Positions 1 through 12,166 of a stretch of 47,425 bases of DNA are shown here, piece by piece. The notes under the pieces were generated by a model that saw only the letters and a program-made list of their open reading frames with translations, was not told where the DNA came from and did not search any database. This DNA comes from Candidatus Dormiibacter inghamiae (GTDB lineage Bacteria; Chloroflexota; Dormibacteria; Dormibacterales; Dormibacteraceae). Positions within the stretch are counted from its first letter, which is position 1, and each line of letters opens with the position of its first letter. The position numbers were made by a program, and so were the translations under genes. The stretch lies in the NCBI GenBank assembly GCA_016464825.1, contig JAEKNQ010000023.1, forward strand, positions 1 to 47,425, in the 5' to 3' direction.

Positions 1-312
1 GCGCTGGCCGCGCTCCTGAGCCGCACAGCCGAGCAGGGCGTCGATGGCGGCTTCTGTCATCGGCGGGTGAGTGCCGAGCGCTATGAGGTAGTCAAGCTGA
101 GCGCCGGCTCCGGCAAGCTGACCTGTCAGCACGCGGTAGAGCAAGGGGATGGGAGCTGTGCGCGTGCCGTCCGGGATGATGACGAGCACCTTGCGACCCG
201 CCAGGTTGAGACGCTCCAACCCCTCGGCGATGAGACGCTCCGCTTGGTGCTCCGGCAGCGGCTCGGACACTGAACCACTTCCGACAAGTCGGAGGCCATC
301 AACCGTCTGCAT
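1..312 (-). CDS. LarA-like (DUF2088) protein, N-terminal part
   Basis: Partial gene running off the left edge; 104 codons from the ATG at 312 are visible with no stop. Around residues 38-55 the translation contains VLVIIPDGTRTAPIPLLYRV, followed by ALGTHPPM near residue 77. Both match the N-terminal domain of the nickel-dependent lactate racemase LarA and its many DUF2088 homologues, which racemise 2-hydroxy acids with a nickel-pincer cofactor. Family membership is clear, but the substrate cannot be told because the C-terminal domain lies outside the window. No Shine-Dalgarno is visible before the ATG, so translation may be leaderless. No larB/larC/larE genes are seen nearby. Confidence 0.8.
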   Translation of the reverse strand, partial: MQTVDGLRLVGSGSVSEPLPEHQAERLIAEGLERLNLAGRKVLVIIPDGTRTAPIPLLYRVLTGQLAGAGAQLDYLIALGTHPPMTEAAIDALLGCAAQERGQR

Positions 313-382
313 AGTCAGAGCTTCAGCTTAAGCGCGCCCTGCGGGATGCCGTCCCTGGCGGCAGCCAGCCCACTTAAACGGC

Positions 383-413
383 GAAGAGGCCGCCCGGTCC
401 GGGCGGCCTCTTC
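383..413. terminator. Strong hairpin, probable bidirectional terminator
   Basis: A perfect 14-bp inverted repeat (383-396 and 400-413) with a 3-nt loop, GC-rich. It lies just past the stop of the small membrane-protein gene at 430. Only a short T-rich run follows on the minus strand, so rho-independent function is likely but not certain. Confidence 0.75.
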
Positions 414-429
414 AGGGTCTCAAACCTCG

Positions 430-588
430 CTAGACTGCCCGCCGACCGACCACGAGGTTGTAGATGATGGCGATCACGGCCAGCACCAACAGAATGTGGA
501 TCAGGTCTCCCCCGACATGGGCCACCAAGAACCCGAAGAGCCAGAGAACCACCAGAACCGCCACGACGATCCAGAGAATGCTTGCCAC
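430..588 (-). CDS. lmo0937-family small membrane protein
   Basis: A 52-residue protein starting at a GTG, with an AGGGAGG ribosome-binding site about 5 nt upstream. It is almost entirely hydrophobic, with two predicted membrane segments (about residues 3-23 and 28-46) joined by a short loop containing GGDLIHILLVLAVIA, and a basic tail (GRR). The GGxIHxLLVxAVI pattern is typical of the lmo0937/DUF5670 family of tiny bacterial membrane proteins, often stress-linked and of unknown biochemical role. It has its own promoter (642-671) and a strong terminator (383-413), so it is a monocistronic unit. Confidence 0.8.
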   Translation of the reverse strand: MASILWIVVAVLVVLWLFGFLVAHVGGDLIHILLVLAVIAIIYNLVVGRRAV

Positions 589-641
589 GGGAACCTCCCT
601 AAAGTGCCTTGAGCACCATAAAAGCTGACAACATCATCATC

Positions 642-671
642 ACTATATGCCATGTGCCCCCGTTATGTAAA
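642..671 (-). promoter_or_regulatory. Sigma-70-type promoter for the small membrane-protein gene
   Basis: On the minus strand, TTTACA (666-671) and TATAGT (642-647) are separated by 18 bp, in a locally AT-rich stretch. It sits about 55 nt upstream of the GTG at 588. The match to the housekeeping consensus is good; the start site is inferred. Confidence 0.6.
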
Positions 672-731
672 GTACTGGGACTGGGAAATCGGGAGCCGCC
701 TGGGCAATTCCCGAAGGAAGCCGTAGTGCGC

Positions 732-806
732 TGGCTCCGGGCCACGGATTCGAACCGTGAACCTTGCGGTTAACAGCCGCCTGCTCTACCGTTGAGCTAG
801 CCCGGA
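732..806 (-). tRNA. tRNA-Asn(GTT)
   Basis: A full cloverleaf reads on the minus strand. The 7-bp acceptor stem is TCCGGGC/GCCCGGA, the D arm is GCTC/GAGC, the anticodon loop is CTGTTAA with anticodon GTT, and the T arm is CACGG-TTCGAAT-CCGTG. The discriminator base is G, as usual for tRNA-Asn, and the 3' CCA is encoded (732-734). The first anticodon-stem pair is a G-A mismatch; everything else pairs. Confidence 0.95.
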
Positions 807-845
807 TCCGTGCCGACCTCTGATTCTAGTGGACCGTAACGGCTA

Positions 846-1061
846 CTAGCTTGGCTGCAGGGTGCCGTTCAGCGCATCCAGCAAGGCCGGCAGGTCACGC
901 AGGCGACCTGCTCGGTGCGCATCCCGCAGGCTCTGGTACTGCGAGAGCACGTCGACAAAGCCCTCGCCCACGTCGTAGCCGTGCGCCCAGAGGATCTCGC
1001 GGCCGGTCGGATGCCTGTCGAGCACGTCGCGAATGTTGGACTCGAGGCCGAACTCAGGCAC
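846..1061 (-). CDS. Small protein of unknown function
   Basis: A 71-residue acidic/helical protein. The GTG at 1061 is chosen because a GGAGG lies about 9 nt upstream and the start overlaps the stop of the upstream gene by 8 bp. A longer reading from an ATG at 1112 would add an arginine-rich stretch that looks like shadow translation. It includes ESNIRDVLDRHPTGREILW near the N-terminus and ends in helical sequence with DLPALLDALNG. The VLDRHP...L..HG layout faintly recalls DUF1858-like small domains, but this is not firm. It is probably co-transcribed with the gene at 1054-1371. Confidence 0.6.
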   Translation of the reverse strand: MPEFGLESNIRDVLDRHPTGREILWAHGYDVGEGFVDVLSQYQSLRDAHRAGRLRDLPALLDALNGTLQPS

Positions 1062-1371
1062 CCGGGCGGCCCTCCGCCGCGGGCGCCGGAGCTTGCGGCT
1101 CAACCGCCACATGGTGACCGTGCCAGAGGTCTGGCACCCCAGTCGGGGCATCCCCCTCGTACGTGAGGCGCAGAGCCCAGCGGCCGTCGACCAGAGCGGG
1201 GGCGGCGGTAAGCTTGCCTTGGTAACCGCCGTCCTGGATCCGCTTGACGAGCGGGACCGCGTAGAGAGCCAGAGCCGTGGGTTGACGGAAGGTACTGACC
1301 CGGCCGCCCTCGCTGGCTCCGTCAACTCCCGAGGTGGCAGAGCCCACGAAGTTCGGTCTGTTGAACTCCAT
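1054..1371 (-). CDS. Protein of unknown function, 105 residues
   Basis: Begins MEFNRPNFVGSATSG; an alternative ATG 9 nt upstream (1380) is in frame. The protein has a mixed alpha/beta composition with segments such as PTALALYAVPLVKRIQDGGY and RWALRLTYEGDAPTG, and an alanine/proline-rich tail. I recognise no family. No clear Shine-Dalgarno is seen for either ATG. Its stop overlaps the start of the downstream 71-residue gene by 8 bp, which supports translational coupling and a two-gene unit. The antisense frames are GC-driven shadows. Confidence 0.55.
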   Translation of the reverse strand: MEFNRPNFVGSATSGVDGASEGGRVSTFRQPTALALYAVPLVKRIQDGGYQGKLTAAPALVDGRWALRLTYEGDAPTGVPDLWHGHHVAVEPQAPAPAAEGRPGA

Positions 1372-1479
1372 CGCCTGCATAGCCTATCGAGCACAGCGCG
1401 CACCCCGCGGGATGCCTGGGTCTGAACGGGCGGACTACCCAATCGACGGCCAGCGCGAACTGATGTCGAGGCGACCGGC

Positions 1480-2139
1480 TTACTGCGGGCTGTGGCCGGT
1501 CAGGCCTTTGGCCGCGGCGATGATGGCATTGGCCGCTGCTTCAAAGCTGAGGCGGCCGGTATTGAGCACCAGGTGGTAATGAGCTGGATTGAGCGGATCT
1601 GCGCCGAAGAGCTGCTTCACGTAGGCGACGCGGTTGGCATCGACCTGCCTGACCAGCCGCCGCGCATCTTCCACCGAGAGCGCACTGGTCTCGCAGATGT
1701 GGGCAGTCCGCACCCCGAAGGGGGCGATGATGAGCACGTTTAGCAGGTCCGCGTGATCGCGCAGCACGAACCCGGCGCCCCGGCCCACGATGACAGCATT
1801 GCCTGTCGCGGCGGCTTCCCGGATGACCTGCTGCGAGATCTCTAGCACAGCTCTGCGGGTGTCTGGCGCCACCTCGCTGAAGGGTGGCGTCCAGGCAGCC
1901 GCCTCTGGTGGGGCAGCGAACTCTACCGAGGCCGAGCCGAGCGCGCGGAGCATCCGGTTGAGGAAGCTGCCGGCAGCCTCCTCGTGCTCTTCCACCTCTT
2001 CGTCGGAGAGTTGCAGTCGCCGCGCAACCTCGGAGAAGATCTTGCGATCGACGAGCTCGGCGCCCAGCTGGGTTGCCACCAGGCCGCCTACGGTTTCGCC
2101 CCCAGCGCCGAACTCGCGGCTGATGGTGATGACTGGCAT
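1480..2139 (-). CDS. Cytidylate kinase-like family protein
   Basis: A 219-residue protein. The N-terminus MPVITISREFGAGGETVGG is the modified P-loop of the cytidylate-kinase-like family (PF13189), where ISREFGSGG replaces a classical Walker A. Further family hallmarks are LVDRKIFSEVARR, VIVGRGAGFVLRD and a late RxDANRxxYxKxxF region (RQVDANRVAYVKQLFG). Family members are predicted nucleoside/nucleotide kinases; the exact substrate is unproven and this may not be the essential CMP kinase. It begins 52 nt after rpoD on the same strand and may be read from the dnaG-rpoD transcript. Confidence 0.85.
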   Translation of the reverse strand: MPVITISREFGAGGETVGGLVATQLGAELVDRKIFSEVARRLQLSDEEVEEHEEAAGSFLNRMLRALGSASVEFAAPPEAAAWTPPFSEVAPDTRRAVLEISQQVIREAAATGNAVIVGRGAGFVLRDHADLLNVLIIAPFGVRTAHICETSALSVEDARRLVRQVDANRVAYVKQLFGADPLNPAHYHLVLNTGRLSFEAAANAIIAAAKGLTGHSPQ

Positions 2140-2191
2140 TCGTACTCAGGCTGAGATCACGGCACAGCTCGCGAAGGACAGGCTGCCGGAC

Positions 2192-3301
<1,110 letters not shown>

Positions 3302-3317
3302 ATTTGGTCTCCAACCC

Positions 3318-5102
3318 TCAAGCTTGCCGCTGACTCAGCGCCGCCGCCCACTCCCGGGACACGGCTTCGACAGCTGCTTCGTCTCCGCGTCGCTCGGCTT
3401 CACGAAGACGCCCAATTATTGCGCGATGCCGCCTGGACGCGGCGGCCTGCGCGATCCTCTCGATGAGCTCCTGCACCAGTTCGTCGTCGCAGCGTGGCGG
3501 AGCGGCGACCCAGGCTCGCCACACCAGGTTCTGCTCGTCGGGCGGAAAGTCCGGTAGGCGCTGGCGCAGGGCTGCGACGCCTCCTTCCGAAAGCGCGTCG
3601 AGCACGCGCACGAGCGCCTCCCGATCGTCAGGTTCGATCTCGTTCAGGGGCAGCTTCTCGGCCACGAGGCGGGCAGCGTCGGGGCGCACTGCCAGCACCT
3701 GAAGCAGGTGGGCAAGGCGGCCCGAGAGCCGATCGGCCTGGGGTCGGGCCGACGCAGGGTCCTTCGCAGCCGGCTGGACGGGGGAGGTGTTCGAACCGTC
3801 TGGCCGCTGCGAGGTGGCGCGCCCCGACTTGCGCTGGGCGCGGGGAGCTGTGAGCAGCTTGGGATCGATGCCGAACCAGATCGCCGCCTCGTGGCGGACG
3901 CTTTCGGCCACGGCCGGCTCCGGGATGCGCGCCAGGACGCCGTGGATGCGGGCCACGGCCACCTCGACGTCCGCAGGGCGGCTAGGGCTGAGATCGGCGA
4001 TCTCCTCGCGGATCCAGTCTTCCCAACCCGGCCGCGCCTGGGCCAGGGCGTCCGCCCAGCTGCCGCCGGAGCGGAGGTACTCGTCAGGATCCTTGGCTGC
4101 GCCGGGAAGGCGGGCGACGCGGACGTGGAAGCCGTGCCGGGCCGCCAGCTCGGTCGCCCGCTGTGTCGCCTGGCGGCCTGCGGAGTCCTGGTCGAAAACG
4201 AGCACCAGCTCGTCCGTGTAACGTCGGAGCAGGCGAACCTGATCTTCGCTGAGCGCGGTGCCGGAGCTCGCGACCGCGTTCCCTACGCCGCGCTGGTGGC
4301 CGGTGATCACATCGAACTGGCCTTCCATGAGCACCGCGTGGCCGCGCTCCTCGATGACGGGACGAGCCAGGTCAAGGGCGAAGAGTACGCGAGATTTGCT
4401 GTAGACCTCCGTCTCGCGCGTGTTGATGTACTTGCGCTGCTCGTCTGGCAGGACCGTCCGGCCGGTGAAGGCGAGGGTGCTGCCCCGCGCATCTCGAATC
4501 GGCACCACGAGCCGCTGCTGGAAGGCGTCCAGCCCGTCGCGCCGGACGAGTCCTGCCTGCTGGGCGTCCCCTGCTGAGAGCGACCGCTTGCGCAGGTAGG
4601 CCGAGAGCCCACTGCCGCCGGGCGCATAGCCGAGGCCGAAACGACTCGCGACGTCGTCCTCGATCTCTCGTTGCCTGAGCAGCTCGCGGCCGGGCTCACC
4701 GGCGGCGAGGCTGGAGAGGACGTACCGGTAGTATTTCCCGGCCAGCTCGTTGAGCTCGATCAAGCGGCGGCGCAGCTCGCTCCGGCGACGCTCACCGGGC
4801 GCCCGCTCGGGAAGCTCGACACCCGCTGTGTCGGCCAGGATGCGGAGGGCTGCCGGGAAGTCAACCTTTTCGATGCGTTGGACGAAATCGAAGATGTCGC
4901 CGCCCTGCTGGCAGCCGAAGCAGAACCACGATTGCTTCTGTTCGTTGACTGCGAAGCTGGGCGTCTTCTCCTGATGGAACGGGCAGAGCCCTACCCATTC
5001 CCGGCCCTGCTTGCGCAGGGGAACGTGCTGACGGGCGACGTCAACGAGGTTGAGACGCGCGCGAACCTGCTCCACGGCGTCGTCAGCACGCAGCGGCGGC
5101 AT
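3318..5102 (-). CDS. dnaG: DNA primase DnaG
   Basis: A 594-residue primase that makes RNA primers at the replication fork. The CHC2 zinc-binding domain shows C40, H43, C61 and C64 ([11 protein letters not shown] ... [11 protein letters not shown]). The catalytic core follows, with the TOPRIM motif EGQFDVI (near residue 260) and the acidic [12 protein letters not shown] segment. The C-terminal third is less conserved and fits a helicase-binding domain. Length is normal. The ATG at 5102 gives the standard N-terminus reading into the zinc domain. It heads the dnaG-rpoD pair. Confidence 0.97.
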   Translation of the reverse strand: MPPLRADDAVEQVRARLNLVDVARQHVPLRKQGREWVGLCPFHQEKTPSFAVNEQKQSWFCFGCQQGGDIFDFVQRIEKVDFPAALRILADTAGVELPERAPGERRRSELRRRLIELNELAGKYYRYVLSSLAAGEPGRELLRQREIEDDVASRFGLGYAPGGSGLSAYLRKRSLSAGDAQQAGLVRRDGLDAFQQRLVVPIRDARGSTLAFTGRTVLPDEQRKYINTRETEVYSKSRVLFALDLARPVIEERGHAVLMEGQFDVITGHQRGVGNAVASSGTALSEDQVRLLRRYTDELVLVFDQDSAGRQATQRATELAARHGFHVRVARLPGAAKDPDEYLRSGGSWADALAQARPGWEDWIREEIADLSPSRPADVEVAVARIHGVLARIPEPAVAESVRHEAAIWFGIDPKLLTAPRAQRKSGRATSQRPDGSNTSPVQPAAKDPASARPQADRLSGRLAHLLQVLAVRPDAARLVAEKLPLNEIEPDDREALVRVLDALSEGGVAALRQRLPDFPPDEQNLVWRAWVAAPPRCDDELVQELIERIAQAAASRRHRAIIGRLREAERRGDEAAVEAVSREWAAALSQRQA

Positions 5103-5179
5103 GAGGCAGCCAGTATGCCCTCAGCCAGGGGCGAGGCCCGATGGGCGGAGCCGCGAGTGGCGACTGGTGGCTTCACCGC

Positions 5180-6273
5180 TCACACCACGCGTCCCATGCG
5201 ATCGGAGTTGTACTCGCTGACCCAAACGGAGCCGTCCTGGCCGGCGGCAATCTGATCCGGCCAGGCCCCTGTGGCGATCGCGTCCTCCTGCACTTGGCCG
5301 CTCGCCGGATCGAGTCTGCCCACCCGACTGGCTCGGCTTTCGGTGAACCAGAGCCTGCCATCGCGGGCGGCGACGATGCCCTGCACTCCGACGCCTCGGC
5401 TCAACGGGTGGTGGCTCACGGTGCCGTCGAGCGCCACCCGATCGATGCGGTCGCCCGACAGGTCAGCCACCCACAGCGCTTGCCCGGGCCGTTCACCAAT
5501 CGCCAGCCGGCGGGAGTGGCTTTCGACCCGGCGGGAAACCTATGGCTCACTGAGTACGCCGGCAACCGGATCGACGTGATGCGCCCGGGTGGGCACTTCC
5601 AGGCCTTCTCTTTGCCCGGCAGCGGGAAGGCGCCAACCGAGATCGTGGCAGGGCCCGACGGCGCCATGTGGTTCAGCGAGGACGGCGGCGATGCCCTGGG
5701 GCGCATCACGGCTGAAGGTCAGGTCACCGAGATCGCGTTGGGCGGCTCCCACTTGGATCCGATCGGACTGACAGTGGGGCCCGACCACAGGTGGCATTCC
5801 AAGACGTGGCCTTGAGCATCGACCGCGGCAACGGCGTCCCGCGAGCGCTCCGGAAACCAGAAGCTGCCGTCTTGTCCGACGGCACCTTCCCAGCCGAGTC
5901 CGCTGGAGGGAAGCTGGAATTCGGTCAGCTGGCCACCCTGCAGCCGGGCTATCCGGTTGGCGCCGACCCCGAGCGTCCACACGGCGCCGTCCCGAGCGAC
6001 GCTGATTCCGACCGGGCCGCTGCCCCGAGTGAGCGCGTAGCCAGGCTCGGGGCCGACGCCAGGAGTGGGGACGCGGGTGCTTGGCGCGGAGATGCTGAGA
6101 GGCTGGCACGCCGCCCGCGGGCTCGGCGAGGCCGCCTTCTGCGACGAAGCCGGAGCCGAGCCGCCACATGACACTGCCAGGGATGCAAGCACCATCAGTA
6201 GCCAGCTCAACAGGCCGAGCCGGCCGGGCCGGTCGGGCCGGCTCGCGTCCGCCCGCCTAGGGCACCTCGCCAT
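5180..6273 (-). pseudogene. Vgb/SMP-30-like beta-propeller lipoprotein, broken by an internal inversion
   Basis: The N-terminal part (ATG 6273) has a basic leader, a hydrophobic stretch and the lipobox LASLAVSCGG, so the product would be an exported lipoprotein. Propeller blades follow with GVGANRIARLQGGQLTEF and GQDGSFWFPERS. This frame goes wrong near 5788 and stops at 5719. The C-terminal part reads on the minus strand from about 5482 to the stop at 5180, with QALWVADLSGDRIDRV and RDGRLWFTESRASRVGRLD. The missing middle blades are encoded on the plus strand between about 5481 and 5788. Such seven-bladed propellers resemble virginiamycin B lyase, but lyase activity cannot be assumed. As it stands no full-length product can be made. 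Confidence 0.85.
5481..5788 (+). other. Inverted segment within the propeller gene
   Basis: About 308 bp whose plus-strand translation is clear propeller sequence (PAGVAFDPAGNLWLTEYAG, IVAGPDGAMWFSEDGGDALG, GLTVGPDH), although both flanks encode the same protein on the minus strand. Placing it back joins GHVLECHL to PGPFTNRQ and GLTVGPD to ALWVADLSGD, giving regular blade spacing. A simple reversal fits one joint; the other is off by one nucleotide, so a 1-nt indel must also have occurred. Short matching bits (GCCACC and CGGGCC, in inverted orientation) flank the ends. No recombinase or long inverted repeats are present. Confidence 0.8.
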
Positions 6274-6514
6274 GCACTTCAGTATTCTCCGCCCTGTGCC
6301 GCGCCGCGAAGACCGCCTGTAAAGGCGGACGAAGCAGCGCCAGGGCCGGCCACCACCAATCGCTCACGGCCGACCGCCCCAAGCCGTTGACAAGCGCCCA
6401 CCAGCGGCGCGGCGGCGGCGGCCGCCCACCGGCGTGAGCAGCGTTCGGAGGATTGGCTCTCCCTGCCCCGGCGTAGGTTACTCTGGCCTAAGTCGACGGT
6501 TCGGCGGCAGAGGG

Positions 6515-7117
6515 ATGGCAGATACATATAGGGCGCCGGATCCCAGCCAAAACCTCCAGAGGAGTGCCAGGCAAGCGGATCTCAGGCAGGATGAGGCAGG
6601 TGACTCCAGCGCGGAGGAGGTGCTGTCCGCTCTTTATGAAGCCGAGTATGCGCCCTTGAACCGCACAATCCAGCGGATCGGCCTTGACCCCAGCACCGCT
6701 CAGGACGTTGTACAGGAGGCTTTCGCCAAGGCGCTCCGCAGCTGGAACCATCAGGCGGAGGTGAGCTCGACCAAGCCCTGGGTCTACCGCATAGCCATCA
6801 ACACGGCCATCGATCAGCTGCGGAGCGGCAAGCTGCGCGGGATGCTACCCCAGCGGATGTACGTTCCGGAGGGGAGCCAGTTCGATTCGTCCGAAGCCCG
6901 CGATCTGACCGAGACCCTGATGCAGGGGCTGACTCCCCAACTCCGAGCGGTGGTAGTCCTCTTCTACTTCCAGCGCTTCCGTCACGAGGAGATCGGGGAG
7001 ATGCTGGGCATTCCCCGCGGCACCGTCGCTTCCCGGCTGCACACTGCCATGCGCCATATGCGCGCCCGGGCTGACGAGTTGGCTGAACGAGAAGCCAGCC
7101 TGGAACGTGGAACTTAA
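6515..7117 (+). CDS. ECF (extracytoplasmic function) sigma factor
   Basis: A 200-residue sigma-70 family regulator. ATG 6515 is preferred because the in-frame upstream extension looks non-coding; AGAGGG sits immediately upstream. Region 2 contains LYEAEYAPLNRTIQRIGLD, AQDVVQEAFAKALRSW and YRIAINTAIDQLR. Region 4 contains TPQLRAVVVLFYFQRFRHEE, then IGEMLGIPRGTVASRLHTAM, a helix-turn-helix. It would redirect RNA polymerase to a stress regulon. The next gene (7133) starts 15 nt after its stop and encodes a single-pass membrane protein, the expected position for an anti-sigma partner. Confidence 0.92.
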   Translation: MADTYRAPDPSQNLQRSARQADLRQDEAGDSSAEEVLSALYEAEYAPLNRTIQRIGLDPSTAQDVVQEAFAKALRSWNHQAEVSSTKPWVYRIAINTAIDQLRSGKLRGMLPQRMYVPEGSQFDSSEARDLTETLMQGLTPQLRAVVVLFYFQRFRHEEIGEMLGIPRGTVASRLHTAMRHMRARADELAEREASLERGT

Positions 7118-7132
7118 CGGATAGGGATGTCA

Positions 7133-8335
7133 ATGAGTGACGATATGCGGTTTGAGTCGTGGCTGGAGGAGACCGTCCAGCGCGAGACCGCCGCCTTGCC
7201 GGCGCCTCCGGCGAACTGGGCGGCTGTAGTGTCGCTTGCCGGCGGCATGGCCGCAGCGGGCGGCGCGGCCTCGGCCGCAGGTGGGGGCGGCGGAAGTGCG
7301 CCGACCGGCGGGGTCGGTGCGAGCGGCGGCGCGGCCGGGCCGCTCAGCGGACCGCTGGGGGTTCTCCTGGCCGTGGCGAGCACGCTGCTCCTGGTTGGTG
7401 GGGCACTGTGGGGCTGGCACGCGAGCGGCGGGTCGCTGCCCGGCTTACCCGGAAGCCCCAGGTCGAACGCGACCAGCCGCCATGAGCCGCCAAGCGGTGG
7501 GCCAACGATTCCCGGGCCGGCGACCTCCAACTCACCTTCCGCCCAGCCATCGGCCTCTCCTTCTCCGCCAGGGCCATCACCCGAGCCGAGTCCTGGAAGC
7601 GACCAGCCGCCTACCGACGGGGGCAACTCGGGCAACGGTTCGGCGACGAATCCGTCGACGAACAACCCGGCGGCCAACCCTGCTCTTCCGTCAGGCCCCC
7701 AGCCTTCACCCACACCGACGCGACCGCCTGTCGTCACGCCCACTCCCGCACCAACACCAGCCCCCAATTCCACGCCGGCTCCCGCGCCGAGCCCCACCTC
7801 CACGCCGCCCCATACGCCTACGCCAACCCCGACGCCCAACCCAACACCTACCCCTACTCCAAGCCCAACGCCGTCACCTACACCGAGCCCGAGCCCGACG
7901 CCCAGCCCCTCACCGACGCCGACGCCAACGCTGTCGGCTGACCTGGCCGCCAGCCTCACGCTCACTGTCAACGATGACGGTGAGGTGGTGTTCCTGCTGA
8001 CTGTGAGGAACAACGGCCCCTCCACCGCCACCGGGGTGCTTGTGAACGCTTCGGCGCCGGGCGCTCTCTTTGTCTCCGCCCACCCCTCCCAGGAGAGCTT
8101 GAAACTCGGGCCCCGGCGCTGGGATGTCGGCAGCCTGGCTCCGGGCGCGGCCGCAACCCTGAACGTGACGCTCAGGGCTCCGGTGAGCCTCGGCTCCCTG
8201 CGCATCTCCGCGGACGTCAGCTCTACCGTGAACGATCCCAACACCCACAACAACAATGTCGAGCTGGTGGTGAAGCTGTCGGAGGTCCAGGGCCTGGTAG
8301 CGGCTCCGCCCCGGCACTTGAGCCCACTTCTTTAG
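7133..8335 (+). CDS. Membrane-anchored protein with Pro/Ser/Thr linker and DUF11-like domain, possible anti-sigma factor
   Basis: A 400-residue protein in four parts. A cytoplasmic N-terminus (about 1-70) begins MSDDMRFESWLEETV. One transmembrane helix (about 72-93) includes GVLLAVASTLLLVGGALWGW. A very long low-complexity stretch rich in Pro, Ser and Thr (about 100-263, many PTPTP and PSPTP units) follows. A C-terminal beta-sandwich resembles DUF11/CARDB domains (LTLTVNDDGEVVFLLTVRNN ... APGAAATLNVTL). ATG 7133 is chosen over ATG 7127 because GATAGGG lies 6 nt upstream. Its position after the ECF sigma gene suggests sigma control, but no zinc-binding anti-sigma HxxxCxxC motif is seen, so that role is inference. 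Confidence 0.8.
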   Translation: MSDDMRFESWLEETVQRETAALPAPPANWAAVVSLAGGMAAAGGAASAAGGGGGSAPTGGVGASGGAAGPLSGPLGVLLAVASTLLLVGGALWGWHASGGSLPGLPGSPRSNATSRHEPPSGGPTIPGPATSNSPSAQPSASPSPPGPSPEPSPGSDQPPTDGGNSGNGSATNPSTNNPAANPALPSGPQPSPTPTRPPVVTPTPAPTPAPNSTPAPAPSPTSTPPHTPTPTPTPNPTPTPTPSPTPSPTPSPSPTPSPSPTPTPTLSADLAASLTLTVNDDGEVVFLLTVRNNGPSTATGVLVNASAPGALFVSAHPSQESLKLGPRRWDVGSLAPGAAATLNVTLRAPVSLGSLRISADVSSTVNDPNTHNNNVELVVKLSEVQGLVAAPPRHLSPLL

Positions 8336-8411
8336 CCCCAGGCCATGGCAGGGGGAGGGTGTCAGGCCCTTGCGTTTGCCCCGCTCAGCTCACATAGCTG
8401 TCCGGCTCAGC

Positions 8412-11081
<2,670 letters not shown>

Positions 11082-11204
11082 CACCTAAGTTTGCCCCCTG
11101 CGAAGCGTCGGGTGCACGCGGGCTGTTGGGGCGCCGCGAGACTGGGGACCTGGGTCTGCTTCGTCAGGACGACAGACTTCAGCTGTCTCCCCTGCACTGG
11201 GCGC

Positions 11205-11936
11205 TCAGCGGACGCTGACGTCGAAGATGACCACCCAGTACTGGATGGACTGGACGGCCAACCCCGTGAAGATCATCACCGCGCCAACCAGGTTACCCAT
11301 CTGAGAGCCGGTCGAGATTTCGCCTTGAGGTGGCCAGAGCTCAGGCTGTCCGGGCGAGCGTCACAGCACTCGCCGCCCTGATCGCCGGCATCGGGGCCAG
11401 CGCGAGCCCGGGATACGCCATCCAGTTCGCACTCCGGCTGGGGATCGTCTCCTGGGTCGCGGGCGTAGTGGTGGGCAGCACCACGCCTCGAGTAGAGCGG
11501 TGGGCGGACCACCTGCCCGCACGCCGACTCGGCCCCGCGCGACAGAAAAGCGCAGGCGATAGGCGATTAAGAGTCCGACGGCAGTGCAGACGCCCAACAA
11601 GAGGCCGAAGCGAGCCCCGTTCAGCGCCCACCCGGCGACTCCGAAGACTGCCCCCCGGGCAACTGCGAAGAGCAGGCTCACAGCCTCGCCTCGCCGGAGC
11701 CCAAATTCGATTCCCAGGAGTATCCCGAGCCCGGCACCCGCGATCGGGCCGAACGGGGCGAAGAGCCCGGCTGCATAGAAGGCGCCGAACACCACGGCGT
11801 AGGTCGCCGCCCGCATGATGGTGCGCAGGGGACCGCGGGGGCCGCCGAGCAGGTCATAGGCCAGGTACAGGCCTCCCATCAGGTCGAAAGCGACCCCTAG
11901 GACTCCCAACCACGCCAGCAGGTACCGGCCGATCAC
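11205..11936 (-). pseudogene. Multi-pass membrane protein broken by an internal inversion
   Basis: From ATG 11936 the minus strand encodes about 130 residues with repeated membrane segments (YLLAWLGVLGVAFDLMGGLY, FGPIAGAGLGILLGIEFGLR, LLLGVCTAVGLLIAYRLRF). It then turns into arginine-rich non-coding-like sequence. A separate minus-strand stretch (11318 down to the stop at 11205) encodes ISTGSQMGNLVGAVMIFTGL followed by AVQSIQYWVVIFDVSVR, another membrane helix and a C-terminus. The missing middle reads on the plus strand between the two. Restoring that segment gives one frame of about 243 residues. I recognise no family; transport or envelope function is only a guess. Confidence 0.75.
11318..11549 (+). 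other. Inverted segment within the membrane-protein gene
   Basis: About 230 bp translating on the plus strand as RLEVARAQAVRASVTALAAL then LRLGIVSWVAGVVVGSTTP and ERWADHLPARRLGPARQ, a membrane-protein fragment. The flanks encode the rest on the minus strand. The ends carry TTT (11318-11320) and AAAA (11546-11549), an inverted microhomology. Reversing the segment at these bases joins AYRLRF to RLEVARAQ and GPARQK to ISTGSQ in frame at both joints. The exact end point is ambiguous within the 3-bp microhomology. Confidence 0.75.
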
Positions 11937-12166
11937 TTCACCCTCAGTGTGCTGAAGTCCACCGCGGGTGCCACCGGGAGATCAAGAGGCGGCCCGTGAC
12001 CCCGCGCGAGGACCGTTGGACGTCACCTCATGCGCCCATTTTCCAAAGGGTTCACTGGAACGGATCGAGAAACGGTCAGTCCGAGCCGGATGCGGGGTCA
12101 CAGCTCCCAGAGTCCGAACGGCTTACCTGCTTGACGGTGAACTGAAAGACGTTCCTGGAGACGTTC

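Noticed and set aside
5141..5815. Plus-strand open frame of 224 codons as an independent gene
   Set aside because: Only its second half is protein-like, and that half is the missing middle of the minus-strand propeller gene; the first half is antisense sequence without family features.
7500..7935. Repetitive CCNACN-type stretch as a CRISPR or minisatellite
   Set aside because: It encodes a continuous Pro/Ser/Thr linker with irregular repeats; there are no spacers or regular unit length.
11330..11818. Plus-strand open frame of 162 codons as an independent membrane protein
   Set aside because: Its first part completes the minus-strand membrane protein and its later part is antisense, arginine-rich shadow.
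11937..12154. Gap between the broken membrane-protein gene and marC
   Set aside because: Holds the divergent upstream regions, but no convincing -10/-35 pair or RNA structure was seen.
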